A stretch of 64,000 nucleotides of DNA from Solidesulfovibrio magneticus RS-1. Lineage in GTDB: Bacteria > Desulfobacterota > Desulfovibrionia > Desulfovibrionales > Desulfovibrionaceae. Made by a program: the position numbers and the translations under genes. The stretch spans positions 248,001 to 312,000 of the forward strand of contig NC_012796.1 in the NCBI RefSeq assembly GCF_000010665.1, given 5' to 3'. Positions 50,405-58,691 of this stretch are shown piece by piece; within the stretch, counting starts at the first letter, position 1, and each line of letters starts with the position of its first letter. The notes beneath the pieces are model-generated. The model was not told the origin of the DNA, ran no database searches, and saw only the letters and a program-made list of their open reading frames with translations.

Positions 50405-52324
50405 ATGCTCGACACGCTGGTCTTTGTGACGGTGCTGCTGCCATTTTTGGTCGCAGCCGTGTTGCTCGTTTTGCGAGAGCAAAATGTGCGCAAGGTCATC
50501 CTGGTCGCCACGGCGGGAGTACTCATACTCGCGTCGTTGGCCATGCTTCGGGGCGGCGCGTTCATCATGTCGCCGGCGCCACTATGGGGTTCACTGGTCA
50601 CCCTTGGTGACTTCCTGATCCTCGCCGTGGTGTTGCTGGTCGGCTTGAAACGCAAAAACCAGATCATCGTATGGCTCACCGTGGCCCAGATCGTCGGACT
50701 TATTTGGTTCGACTTCTTCATGATCCAGGACCACGGCGCGACGCCGGCCTTTTTCGCGGACGACCTCAGCCTCGTCATGGTGCTGGTGGTGTCCATCGTC
50801 GGTTCCCTCATCGCCGTGTACGGCATCGGCTACATGAAGGAACACGAGGAACATCTGCATCTGACCACGTCGAAACAGCCTCAGTTCTTTTTCTTCATCG
50901 TCCTGTTCCTGGGCGCCATGAACGGCCTCGTTTTGGCCAACAACATGCTGTGGATGTACTTCTTCTGGGAATGCACCACGCTGTGTTCGTTCATGCTCAT
51001 CGGCCATGACGACACCGAGATCGCCCGCAAGAACGCGGAACGCGCCCTGTGGATGAACGTGCTCGGCGGCACGGCCTTCCTGTTTGGCGTCATGCTCCTG
51101 TACAAGGTCACCGGCACCCTGTCGCTCCAGGAGATCCTGGCTCGCGGACCGGAATTCGCCGTGGCCGGCGGGGCCATCCTCGTGCCCATGTTCCTGCTGG
51201 TCTTCGCCGGCATGACCAAGGCCGCCCAGGCCCCGTTCCAGAGCTGGCTCACCGGGGCCATGGTGGCTCCCACCCCGGTTTCGGCCTTGCTCCACTCCTC
51301 GACCATGGTCAAGGCCGGCGTCTACATCATCGTGCGCCTGGCCCCGATCTACGCCGGCACCTACTTCAGCAACTTCGTGGCCCTGTTCGGGGGCTTCGTG
51401 TTTTTGGCCACGGCCTGCCTGGCCGCCGGCCAGTCCAACGGCAAGAAGATCCTGGCCTACTCCACCATCTCCAACCTGGCGCTCATTATTGCCTGCGCCG
51501 GCATCAACACCCCGGCCGCCATCACCGCGGCCATCCTGCTGATCCTGTTCCACGCCATCTCCAAGGCGCTCATGTTCCTGTGCGTCGGGGCCATCGAGCA
51601 GAAGATCGGCTCCCGCGACATCGAGGACATGCGCGGCCTGTTCGCCCGCATGCCCCGCACGGCCCTGGTCGCCGTCATCGGCATCCTGACCATGATGCTG
51701 CCGCCTTTCGGCATGCTCATGGCCAAGTGGATGGCCATCGAGTCGGCCCACGGCCAGTTCCTGCTCATGATCATGCTGGCCCTGGGTTCGGGCGTCACCG
51801 TGCTCTTCTGGTGCCGCTGGGCCGGCCTCATGCTGGCCACGCCCTTTGCCAAGGCCGCTCCCGAAGCCCAGGACAGCACCATCCGGGGACCGCTCTACCT
51901 CCTGGCCGGCCTGGCCGTGGTGTTGAGCTTCTTCTCGCCCCTGGTCTACAACGGCCTGGTCGCTCCCGTGGTGGCCATGTACTATAAGACCGCGCCGTAC
52001 GTGCTGCGATTCGGCAACTTTGAATCGTCCACCGGCGTCTTCCTGGTTTATCCGCTGTTTATCCTGCTTGGCCTGGGCTTTTTCTTCGCCCTGCGCCAGA
52101 CCCGCAAGATCACGGCCGCCCAGGCGGTTGGCCCCTACATGTGCGGCGAGCAGACCGCCGTTGACGGCAAGCCCGGCTTCCTTGGCCCCCTCGGCCAGAA
52201 CGTCACGGCCGTGTCCGGCAACTACTACCTGGAACAGTTCTTTGGAGAGGCCATGCTCTCCAAGTGGATCAACGTCATCGCCCTGGCCGTGCTGGTGATC
52301 ATGCTCTTTGGAGGCGCCCTGTGA
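50405..52324 (+). CDS. echA: Ech-type hydrogenase membrane subunit A (NuoL-like)
   Basis: 639 residues; ATG at 50405 has CGAGGTG upstream. About 16 hydrophobic helices. Resembles the proton-pumping antiporter-like subunits of complex I and group 4 hydrogenases: EHEEHLHLTTSKQPQFFFF, FFWECTTLCSFMLIGHD, GMTKAAQAPFQSWLTGAMVA and APTPVSALLHSSTMVKAGVY, with conserved Glu and Lys in the helices. It should translocate H+ or Na+ across the inner membrane during electron transfer between ferredoxin and H2. First of six genes echABCDEF, stop overlapping the next start. Confidence 0.93.
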   Translation: MLDTLVFVTVLLPFLVAAVLLVLREQNVRKVILVATAGVLILASLAMLRGGAFIMSPAPLWGSLVTLGDFLILAVVLLVGLKRKNQIIVWLTVAQIVGLIWFDFFMIQDHGATPAFFADDLSLVMVLVVSIVGSLIAVYGIGYMKEHEEHLHLTTSKQPQFFFFIVLFLGAMNGLVLANNMLWMYFFWECTTLCSFMLIGHDDTEIARKNAERALWMNVLGGTAFLFGVMLLYKVTGTLSLQEILARGPEFAVAGGAILVPMFLLVFAGMTKAAQAPFQSWLTGAMVAPTPVSALLHSSTMVKAGVYIIVRLAPIYAGTYFSNFVALFGGFVFLATACLAAGQSNGKKILAYSTISNLALIIACAGINTPAAITAAILLILFHAISKALMFLCVGAIEQKIGSRDIEDMRGLFARMPRTALVAVIGILTMMLPPFGMLMAKWMAIESAHGQFLLMIMLALGSGVTVLFWCRWAGLMLATPFAKAAPEAQDSTIRGPLYLLAGLAVVLSFFSPLVYNGLVAPVVAMYYKTAPYVLRFGNFESSTGVFLVYPLFILLGLGFFFALRQTRKITAAQAVGPYMCGEQTAVDGKPGFLGPLGQNVTAVSGNYYLEQFFGEAMLSKWINVIALAVLVIMLFGGAL

Positions 52325-53172
52325 TGACCAAAATCCTTCTCGCCGTCCTGGCCCTGGTCGCGGCCCCGATTCTCGGCGCGCTCATTACCGGCGTGGACCG
52401 CCGCATCACCGCCTGGCTGCAGTCCCGCTACGGCCCGCCGATCCTCCAGCCGCTCTACGACGTGCTCAAGCTCCTGGGCAAACAGCCCATGCTCGTCAAC
52501 ACCTGGCAGGCCCTTTGCGCCTACGTTTACCTCGTCGGCGCGGCCCTGTCCGTGGTGTTGCTCTTTACCGGCTCCGATCTGCTGCTCATCTTCTTCGTGC
52601 TGACCATCGGCGCGGTCTTCCTGGTCATGGGCGCCCTGGCCTCGCCGTCGCCCTACAGCCAGATCGGCGGCCAGCGCGAGTTGCTCCAGATGCTGGCCTA
52701 CGAGCCGCTTTTGATCCTCGTGTTTGCCTCCATCGCCATGGTGACCGGTAGCTTCAAGGTCAGCGCGGTCTTTGAACTCAGCCGGCCCATGCTCTATGAC
52801 CTGCCGCTGATGTTCATTGTCCTTGGCTACGCGCTCACCATCAAGCTGCGCAAATCGCCCTTTGACATCTCGGCCAGCGCCCACGCCCACCAGGAACTGG
52901 TGCGCGGCGTCTACACCGAGTACTCCGGGCCCTACCTGGCCATGATCGAGATCGCCCACTGGTACGAGGTGATCCTGGTCCTTGGCATCTGCGCGTTGTT
53001 CTGGTCCACCAGCTTTGTCGGCATGATCGTGCTCGTGGCCCTGACCTACATGGCCGAAATCATCGTGGACAACGTCACGGCGCGCCTCACCTGGCGGGTC
53101 ATGCTCAAGTCCGCCGTCGGCATGGGGCTGGTCCTCACCGTGGTCAACTTGCTGTGGCTCTATGCCCAATAA
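52324..53172 (+). CDS. echB: Ech-type hydrogenase membrane subunit B (NuoH-like)
   Basis: 282 residues; ATG overlaps the echA stop (TGATG), GGAGG 9 nt upstream. About eight membrane helices. NuoH-like landmarks: GVDRRITAWLQSRYGPP, QPLYDVLKLLGKQP, SPYSQIGGQRELLQMLAYEP and KSPFDISASAHAHQELVRG. It connects the soluble [NiFe] module to the membrane ion path. Confidence 0.94.
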   Translation: MTKILLAVLALVAAPILGALITGVDRRITAWLQSRYGPPILQPLYDVLKLLGKQPMLVNTWQALCAYVYLVGAALSVVLLFTGSDLLLIFFVLTIGAVFLVMGALASPSPYSQIGGQRELLQMLAYEPLLILVFASIAMVTGSFKVSAVFELSRPMLYDLPLMFIVLGYALTIKLRKSPFDISASAHAHQELVRGVYTEYSGPYLAMIEIAHWYEVILVLGICALFWSTSFVGMIVLVALTYMAEIIVDNVTARLTWRVMLKSAVGMGLVLTVVNLLWLYAQ

Positions 53173-53202
53173 CCACCGAGAAGCCAAAAGAGAGAGCACG
53201 CC

Positions 53203-53646
53203 ATGTTAGGCAATCTGATCAATCAGGGACGCATCAAATCCCCGTGGGTGGTCCACTTCGACTGCGGCAGCTGCAACGGCTGCGACATCGAGGTGCTGGC
53301 CTGCCTCACGCCCCTTTACGACATTGAACGCTTCGGCATCTTAAACATCGGCAACCCCAAGCACGCTGACGTGCTGCTCGTGACCGGCACCGTCAACCAG
53401 CGCAACAAGCACGTGCTCAAAAACATCTACGACCAGATGCCCACCCCCAAGGCCGTCATCGCCATCGGCGCTTGCGGCTGCTCGGGCGGCGTGTTCCGCG
53501 AAGCCTACAATGTCGTCGGCGGCGTGGACAAGGTCATCCCCGTGGACGTGTACGTGCCCGGCTGCCCGGCCCGCCCCGAGGCCATCATCGACGGCGTGGT
53601 GGCGGCCCTGGAAAAGGTGAAGAAACTGCTCGGCATGACCGCCTAA
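53203..53646 (+). CDS. echC: Ech-type hydrogenase small subunit C (NuoB-like, [4Fe-4S])
   Basis: 147 residues. Small electron-transfer subunit binding one proximal [4Fe-4S] cluster. Cysteine ligands in DCGSCNGCDIE, GACGCSGG and VPGCPARPEA, as in NuoB and group 4 hydrogenases. Pairs with EchE. It lies 30 nt after echB. Confidence 0.95.
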   Translation: MLGNLINQGRIKSPWVVHFDCGSCNGCDIEVLACLTPLYDIERFGILNIGNPKHADVLLVTGTVNQRNKHVLKNIYDQMPTPKAVIAIGACGCSGGVFREAYNVVGGVDKVIPVDVYVPGCPARPEAIIDGVVAALEKVKKLLGMTA

Positions 53647-53702
53647 GGGTTGCCGAGAACTCGGATGCAACCGGGGTTTTCCCCGATTTCCAGGAGATTA
53701 CC

Positions 53703-54068
53703 GTGCTGGAAACGATACCTCTGAGCCTCGATCAAGTCGCCGCCGTGGCCAAGGAGTGCTTTGACGACGGCTGGCGGCAGGTGACCATGTCCGCCGTGGA
53801 CTGCGGCGAGGCCGGCTTTGAAATCCTGTATCACTACGACAAAGATCTGGTCATGAAGCACTACCGGCTCTCCATCCCCAAGGAGACCGTGGTGCCGAGC
53901 ATCTCGCCGGTGTACTTCTGCGCGCTGCTCATCGAAAACGAGATCCGCGACCAATTCGGCATCTGCTTCTCCGACATCGTCCTCGATTTCGGCGGGGCCT
54001 TGTACCTTGAAGCTGAAGTCCGCGCCATGCCGTTCTGCAAGGTCAGCGTGGCCGAAAAACAGTCTTAA
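53703..54068 (+). CDS. echD: Ech-type hydrogenase subunit D (NuoC-like)
   Basis: 121 residues from a GTG start with CCAGGAG 7 nt upstream; no ATG fits. NuoC-like 30 kDa-type subunit fold: YHYDKDLVMKHYRLSI, VPSISPVYFCALLIENEIRDQFGI. It has no cofactor and holds the peripheral arm together. Twelve nt before echE. Confidence 0.9.
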   Translation: MLETIPLSLDQVAAVAKECFDDGWRQVTMSAVDCGEAGFEILYHYDKDLVMKHYRLSIPKETVVPSISPVYFCALLIENEIRDQFGICFSDIVLDFGGALYLEAEVRAMPFCKVSVAEKQS

Positions 54069-54080
54069 AGAGGGAAGCAT

Positions 54081-55157
54081 ATGGCCCGTACTATATTGCC
54101 GTTCGGCCCGCAGCATCCGGTCTTGCCGGAGCCGCTGCACTTAAAGCTCACCATCGAGGACGAAATCGTCGTCGAGGCCCTGCCCACCCTGGGCTATGTC
54201 CACCGCGGTCTGGAAAAACTCTGCGAAGTCCGCGACTTCAACCAGATGATCCAGATCGTCGAGCGCGTCTGCGGCATCTGCTCCTGCCTGCACGCCCTGT
54301 GCTACTGCGAAGGCGTCGAGCAGATCATGGGCGTGGAAGTGCCGCGCCGCGCCAAGTACCTGCGCACCATCTGGGGCGAGCTGCACCGCGTGCACTCCCA
54401 TCTGTTGTGGCTGGGGCTTTTCGCCGACGCCTTCGGCTTCGAGAGCCTGTTCATGCAGTTCTGGCGCGTTCGCGAGCGCATCATGGACATCATGGAAGCC
54501 ACCTGCGGCAACCGCGTCGTGGTTTCCGTCAACGTCATCGGCGGCGTGCGCCGTGACCTGACCCCGGAACAGTGCAAGTGGATCGAAGAGCAGGTCGCCA
54601 TCGCCGAGAAGGAGATCCGCCAGCTCACCTCCACCATCCTTAACGACTACACCGTGAAAAAGCGCTGCTGCGGCAAGGGCGTACTCTCCAAGGACCAAGC
54701 CTACCAGCTCGGCGCCGTCGGTCCCATGCTGCGCGGTTCCGGCTGGGCCCAGGACGCCCGCCAGACCGGCTACGCCGCCTTTGGCGAACTGGGTTTTGAG
54801 CCCATCGTCGAATTCGACGGCGACTGCTACGCCCGCTCGGCCGTGCGCTTCCGCGAGACGCTCCAGTCCCTGGACCTCGTCCGCCTGGCCATCGCCCGTC
54901 TGCCCGAAGGCGAAATCGCCGCCAAGGTCAAGGGCAAGCCCCAGGGCGAGACCGTCACCCGGGTCGAGCAGCCGCGCGGCGAACTCCTGTACTACCTCAA
55001 GGCCGACGGCTCCAAGCACATGGACCGGGTGCGCATCCGCACCCCGACGTTCGCCAACATCCCGCCGCTTCTGGCCATGCTGCCGGGCTGCGAGTTGGCC
55101 GACGTGCCGGTCATCGTGCTCTCCATCGACCCCTGCATCAGCTGCACCGAACGGTAA
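54081..55157 (+). CDS. echE: Ech-type [NiFe] hydrogenase large catalytic subunit E
   Basis: 358 residues, AGAGGGAAG upstream. Contains both nickel-ligand motifs: RVCGICSCLH near 61-70 and DPCISC at the C-terminus (~351-356), which separates it from complex I NuoD. It catalyses H2 oxidation or proton reduction on the cytoplasmic side. Other NuoD-like landmarks: LGYVHRGLEKLCEVRDF and RVHSHLLWLGLFADAFGF. The protein ends four residues after the last Cys, so no long maturation peptide is present, as known for Ech-type enzymes. Confidence 0.96.
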   Translation: MARTILPFGPQHPVLPEPLHLKLTIEDEIVVEALPTLGYVHRGLEKLCEVRDFNQMIQIVERVCGICSCLHALCYCEGVEQIMGVEVPRRAKYLRTIWGELHRVHSHLLWLGLFADAFGFESLFMQFWRVRERIMDIMEATCGNRVVVSVNVIGGVRRDLTPEQCKWIEEQVAIAEKEIRQLTSTILNDYTVKKRCCGKGVLSKDQAYQLGAVGPMLRGSGWAQDARQTGYAAFGELGFEPIVEFDGDCYARSAVRFRETLQSLDLVRLAIARLPEGEIAAKVKGKPQGETVTRVEQPRGELLYYLKADGSKHMDRVRIRTPTFANIPPLLAMLPGCELADVPVIVLSIDPCISCTER

Positions 55158-55174
55158 ACAAGGAGCGCGCTGCC

Positions 55175-55537
55175 ATGTTCAACATGACCAAGAACGTCGT
55201 CGCGAACCTCTTCTCCAAAAGCTCCACGCGGCTCTATCCGTTTGCCGTGCGGGGCCATTTCGAGGGGTTTCGGGGGACGCTCAATATCAACATCGACGAG
55301 TGCATCTTCTGCCGGACCTGCATGATCAAATGCCCGTCCCAGTGCATCGCCGTTGACAACAAGGCCGGCACCTGGACCTGCGAAGCCATGAGCTGCGTAT
55401 ACTGCGGCGTGTGCGTGGACGTTTGCCCCACCGGCTGCCTGTCCATGTCCAAGGAGCATCGCCCCGTGGCCACGGAAAAGCAGACCATGGCCTACCAGGG
55501 CGTGCCCAAGAAAAAGAAAAAGGAAGCCGCCGAATAG
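55175..55537 (+). CDS. echF: Ech-type hydrogenase ferredoxin-like subunit F
   Basis: 120 residues, AAGGAGCG upstream. Two [4Fe-4S] motifs, CIFCRTCMIKCPSQC and CVYCGVCVDVCPTGC, linking soluble ferredoxin to the catalytic subunit. The Lys-rich tail PKKKKKEAAE is unusual and could bind acidic ferredoxin or the membrane surface (inference). Last gene of the operon, followed by a terminator. Confidence 0.95.
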   Translation: MFNMTKNVVANLFSKSSTRLYPFAVRGHFEGFRGTLNINIDECIFCRTCMIKCPSQCIAVDNKAGTWTCEAMSCVYCGVCVDVCPTGCLSMSKEHRPVATEKQTMAYQGVPKKKKKEAAE

Positions 55538-55560
55538 CGATTTCCCGTCACCACTTCATC

Positions 55561-55607
55561 CAAGCGCCCGGCTGCCGTATGCACGGCGGCCGGGCGCTTG
55601 CCGTTTT
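55561..55607 (+). terminator. Intrinsic terminator of the ech operon
   Basis: AAGCGCCCGGCTGCCG (55562-55577) pairs with CGGCGGCCGGGCGCTT (55584-55599) with one wobble pair, followed by GCCGTTTT. Confidence 0.8.
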
Positions 55608-55631
55608 CGCCCATGGCGCGTATCAGGCCGT

Positions 55632-57341
55632 ATGCGGGACATTCCTGCCGCCCACTGGTGCGGCCGCGCCATCGCCTGGGCGTCGTGCGCCGTGTTTCTC
55701 CTCTTTTTGTTGCTGCACCTGGGAATCCACGGCTATTGGGCGCTGACCGACACCACGCCACCCGATGTCGTGGAGCCACGGGCTTACGCCAATGTGCTCG
55801 GCGACCTTGAGCCCAGGCTCTCGGTTGTTGCCCGCGAGATCCCCGGCCTGCCCTATGCCGTGGGCATCGACGCCGAGGGCTGGCGGCGCACCGGGCCGCC
55901 GTCCCGGACGCCGGCCCCCCTGCGTATCCTGTGCCTCGGCGATTCCTTCACCTACGGTGTCGGCGTGGCCGACCGCGAAGCCTATCCCGCCTTGCTCGAA
56001 ACCTATCTGCGAAAACGTTTTCCGGCGCGCGGGGTCTCGGTCGTGAACGCCGGAGTTCCCTTCTACGATATCTTTGACGAACTCTCCTACTACCGTGAAA
56101 AAGGGCGCTTGTTGCGCCCTGATCTGGTGATTGTCCAATTCTACGCCAATGACCTGGAAGCCATGGCCGGTTCTTTTTTTCGGGAGGACCTCAAGGTGCG
56201 CCAGGGTGGCCGGTACAATCCTTTTGACCAGGGGCTTGGGCGCGAAAAGGTCGAGCGCGTCCTGATCAGCTGGTTCGAGACTCATTTGTCCTGGCTTATG
56301 GACGGGTTGCGCAACCGGTCGTCGTCGGGTGGCCCCTCTCCGGCCGCTTCCGGTCCCTTCAAGGCCTACCACCTCCAGGCCACGCCGGAGGAAAAGCGCC
56401 ATCTGAATGACAAGGCGGCTTTGCTCGATGCCGCCAGTCTGCCGGCCATGGAGCGGTTTTGGGACAACTACCGCGAGGCGTTGCTCGAGCTGCGCGACGC
56501 GGTCCGGGGCGACGGAGCCCAGCTCCTGCTGGTCCTGGCTCCGGACGTGCTCCAAATGCGGGAAAACAAGAATGCCCCCGGGGCGGCCCTGGTGGAAGCG
56601 TGCCGGGCCGCCGGCATTCCCGTCCTCGACATGACCACGGTCCTGCGGTCCATGTCCGGCGACAATCCCGACTTGTTTTATCTCACGCCCAAAAACAACC
56701 ACCCCAACGTCCACGGGCATACGGTCATGGCCAAGCTCCTGGCTGAATCCCTGGGATTCGACCCGGCCGGGCGGCAACGGGTCGAGCCGGCGGCAGCGGC
56801 TTTTGCCTATGCCGACCCCATTGTCCGCGTCCTGCGGTTTTCGCCCGAGGGCATCGCCGCCGAACGGCAAGAACCCATGACCGTGGTTCCGGTTCGCAGC
56901 GACAACCTTGCCTTTTTTGACGTCACGATGGAAGGCGGCAACCATATTAGCGGGTTGCGGCCCGATTTGCGCTTTAAGCCCACCGGGGAACTCGTCGTGC
57001 GCATTGACGCCGACATGCCCCTGGACATGGTCTCGGTCACGCTTTTTCGGCGGGTGTTTCCGCCGGTCAACGGCTTTGTGCAACTGTCCTGGTCACGGGA
57101 TGGGACGCGCTACGAACAACTGCAGTTCGTCTCGGACTCCGCCGGAGATGGGGCTGCCGGCTTTGAAAACGGACGGCTTTCGGAAATCGATCTGCGCCAA
57201 GCGCCGTGCGCCCGGCTGTATCTGCGGCTGGTCGTGCACAACGAAGCCTGCGTTTTCGGGGAGACGTCTGACCCGCCCTGGCGGCGCTTTGAAATTGTCG
57301 GCTACCCTTCCCAGGCGCTCTACCCGCGAAGCCACAGATAA
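55632..57341 (+). CDS. Membrane-anchored SGNH-type hydrolase
   Basis: 569 residues; weak ribosome site. Membrane helix at 12-32, then a periplasmic SGNH fold: block I LCLGDSFTYGVG (nucleophile Ser105), block III YANDLEAM (Asn173), block V NNHPNVHGHTVMA (His near 360). SGNH enzymes are esterases or O-acyl transferases/hydrolases acting on lipids or polysaccharides; the anchored form suggests cell-envelope polymer modification (inference). The C-terminal ~190 residues look like a beta-rich domain. The 3' end overlaps the convergent holB gene by 22 nt. Confidence 0.83.
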   Translation: MRDIPAAHWCGRAIAWASCAVFLLFLLLHLGIHGYWALTDTTPPDVVEPRAYANVLGDLEPRLSVVAREIPGLPYAVGIDAEGWRRTGPPSRTPAPLRILCLGDSFTYGVGVADREAYPALLETYLRKRFPARGVSVVNAGVPFYDIFDELSYYREKGRLLRPDLVIVQFYANDLEAMAGSFFREDLKVRQGGRYNPFDQGLGREKVERVLISWFETHLSWLMDGLRNRSSSGGPSPAASGPFKAYHLQATPEEKRHLNDKAALLDAASLPAMERFWDNYREALLELRDAVRGDGAQLLLVLAPDVLQMRENKNAPGAALVEACRAAGIPVLDMTTVLRSMSGDNPDLFYLTPKNNHPNVHGHTVMAKLLAESLGFDPAGRQRVEPAAAAFAYADPIVRVLRFSPEGIAAERQEPMTVVPVRSDNLAFFDVTMEGGNHISGLRPDLRFKPTGELVVRIDADMPLDMVSVTLFRRVFPPVNGFVQLSWSRDGTRYEQLQFVSDSAGDGAAGFENGRLSEIDLRQAPCARLYLRLVVHNEACVFGETSDPPWRRFEIVGYPSQALYPRSHR

Positions 57342-58183
57342 ACGCGGGTGGCCAGTCTATCCAGGACCACGGCCGGGTTTACCTGGGCAACCAGCGCCTC
57401 CTGGCATTCGGCCAAGAGCAGATCGAGGCGGCGGGGCACGTCGGGTTCGCCGCAGGCGGCAAGCCGGCCGGCCAGGGGCGTGTCGGTCCGGCCGGCCAGG
57501 CAGGCGGCCAGCTCCCGGGCCAGTTCGGTCAGGACCCGTTCGGCGATCAGCCGCGACGGCCGGCCCTTGACGCCGGTGAACCAGCCCCGTCCCGAGCGCC
57601 AGAAGGCGTAGAGGGCGTCGATGATGGGCCAGGGATCGTCCTCGCCGCCGGCCGGCAGCGGCCGGGAAGCGTCGGGCCAGGCCAGGGTCAGGACGAAGGA
57701 GCGCGACACCAGGGTGGGAAAAAGCCGCTCGCGCTGGGGAGTCAGCAGCACGAAGGCGTTGCCGGGCCTGGGTTCCTCCATGGCCTTTAACAGCGCGTTG
57801 GCGGCCTCGTCGGTGAGGGCCTGGGCCTGGGCCAGGATGACCACCCGCCAGCCGGCTCCGCGCGGCGGTTCGCCGACAAGCGCGCGCACCTCGCGCATGT
57901 CGGCCACCTTGATGGTTTCCAGGCCGCCGTCGAAATAGAGCAAATCCTTGAACACGAAGTCGCGGATCTGGATGCAGACGGGGCAGACGCCGCAGGGCGG
58001 CTGGTGCGCGCCGCAGTTGAGACGCGCCGCCAGCCACATGGCCATGGCCGCGCGTTCGTCGGCCGTGCCGCCTTCGAGGATGAGCGCCTGGGGCATGGCC
58101 CGGGCCAGGGAGTCCAGGCCGGCCAGGACCTGGGCCTGGCGCGGCGCGACGCCGTAAGGCAACGAATCAGTGGCAGCTAGCAT
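57320..58183 (-). CDS. holB: DNA polymerase III delta prime subunit
   Basis: 287 residues, start MLAATDSLPYGVAPRQAQVL with GAGAGGA upstream. Clamp-loader subunit. Zinc ribbon CGAHQPPCGVCPVC (near 55-70), sensor/Walker B region VVILAQAQALTDEAANALLKAMEEP as pieces of the AAA+ fold, and SRSFVLTL where the SRC motif is expected. The Walker A loop is degenerate (EGGTADERAAM), which is normal for delta prime because it does not hydrolyse ATP. It is shorter than E. coli HolB (334). Confidence 0.88.
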   Translation of the reverse strand: MLAATDSLPYGVAPRQAQVLAGLDSLARAMPQALILEGGTADERAAMAMWLAARLNCGAHQPPCGVCPVCIQIRDFVFKDLLYFDGGLETIKVADMREVRALVGEPPRGAGWRVVILAQAQALTDEAANALLKAMEEPRPGNAFVLLTPQRERLFPTLVSRSFVLTLAWPDASRPLPAGGEDDPWPIIDALYAFWRSGRGWFTGVKGRPSRLIAERVLTELARELAACLAGRTDTPLAGRLAACGEPDVPRRLDLLLAECQEALVAQVNPAVVLDRLATRVYLWLRG

Positions 58184-58221
58184 GAAAATCCTCTCGGACG
58201 CCGTCCGGTAAACACATCCAC

Positions 58222-58303
58222 AGCGGCGACGAACGGCTGCCGCTACTCGCTCCGCCCACCCCAGCGGCGACGAACGGCTGCCGCTACTCGCTCCGCCCAC
58301 CCC
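58222..58303. repeat. Perfect 41 bp tandem duplication
   Basis: 58222-58262 and 58263-58303 are identical (AGCGGCGACGAACGGCTGCC.. ending CCGCCCACCCC). It lies upstream of holB, next to palindrome copy 9. Perfect identity points to a recent duplication. Confidence 0.9.
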
Positions 58304-58310
58304 ATTCAGG

Positions 58311-58346
58311 GGGTCCGGGGGGCTTAGCCCCCCGGCCGCCGGAGGC
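58311..58346. repeat. Dispersed palindrome copy 9 (inverted)
   Basis: GGGTCCGGGGGGCTTAGCCCCCCGG then CCGCCGGAGGC, the mirror of the family signature GCCTCCGGCGGCC. It is 21 nt past the end of the small hypothetical gene (minus strand) and may end its transcript before holB. Confidence 0.75.
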
Positions 58347-58366
58347 CTCTTTATTTTCCTATACCC

Positions 58367-58654
58367 CTACAACTCACCAACATTGATATCTTTCTCCGCC
58401 TTGATCCGGTCGCGCAGGCGTTCGAGGCGGGCGGTGAGGTAGGCCAGTTCGTAGGGTTCGGGCAGCTCCTCGAAGTCGTGGCGGTCGCCTTCGTAGACGT
58501 CGAGGTCCAGGGCGGCGCGCTCGGCAACCAGTCGCACATATTCGGCGTAATCGGGAAATTCCAGAGGTTTGCCCGGGGCGCGCAGGCTGCGGGCGAAATC
58601 CAGGGCTTCGACGTAGGCGGCGGTGTCGAGCATGGTGCTGGAGCGTTCGGGCAT
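58367..58654 (-). CDS. Small acidic hypothetical protein
   Basis: 95 residues, GGAGG 8 nt before ATG at 58654. Not recognised. Acidic, mostly helical (YVEALDFARSLRAP, EPYELAYLTARLERLRDRIK), with no signal peptide, membrane segment or Cys. It follows the APS kinase gene by 37 nt on the same strand, so it may be co-transcribed. Confidence 0.68.
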   Translation of the reverse strand: MPERSSTMLDTAAYVEALDFARSLRAPGKPLEFPDYAEYVRLVAERAALDLDVYEGDRHDFEELPEPYELAYLTARLERLRDRIKAEKDINVGEL

Positions 58655-58691
58655 GGCGGGCCTCCTATGCGGCTGTGGCGGCTGCCTGGGG

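Noticed and set aside
50405..55537. NADH:quinone oxidoreductase (complex I) operon
   Set aside because: The large subunit keeps both nickel-ligand CxxC motifs, which complex I lacks, and only six subunits are present.
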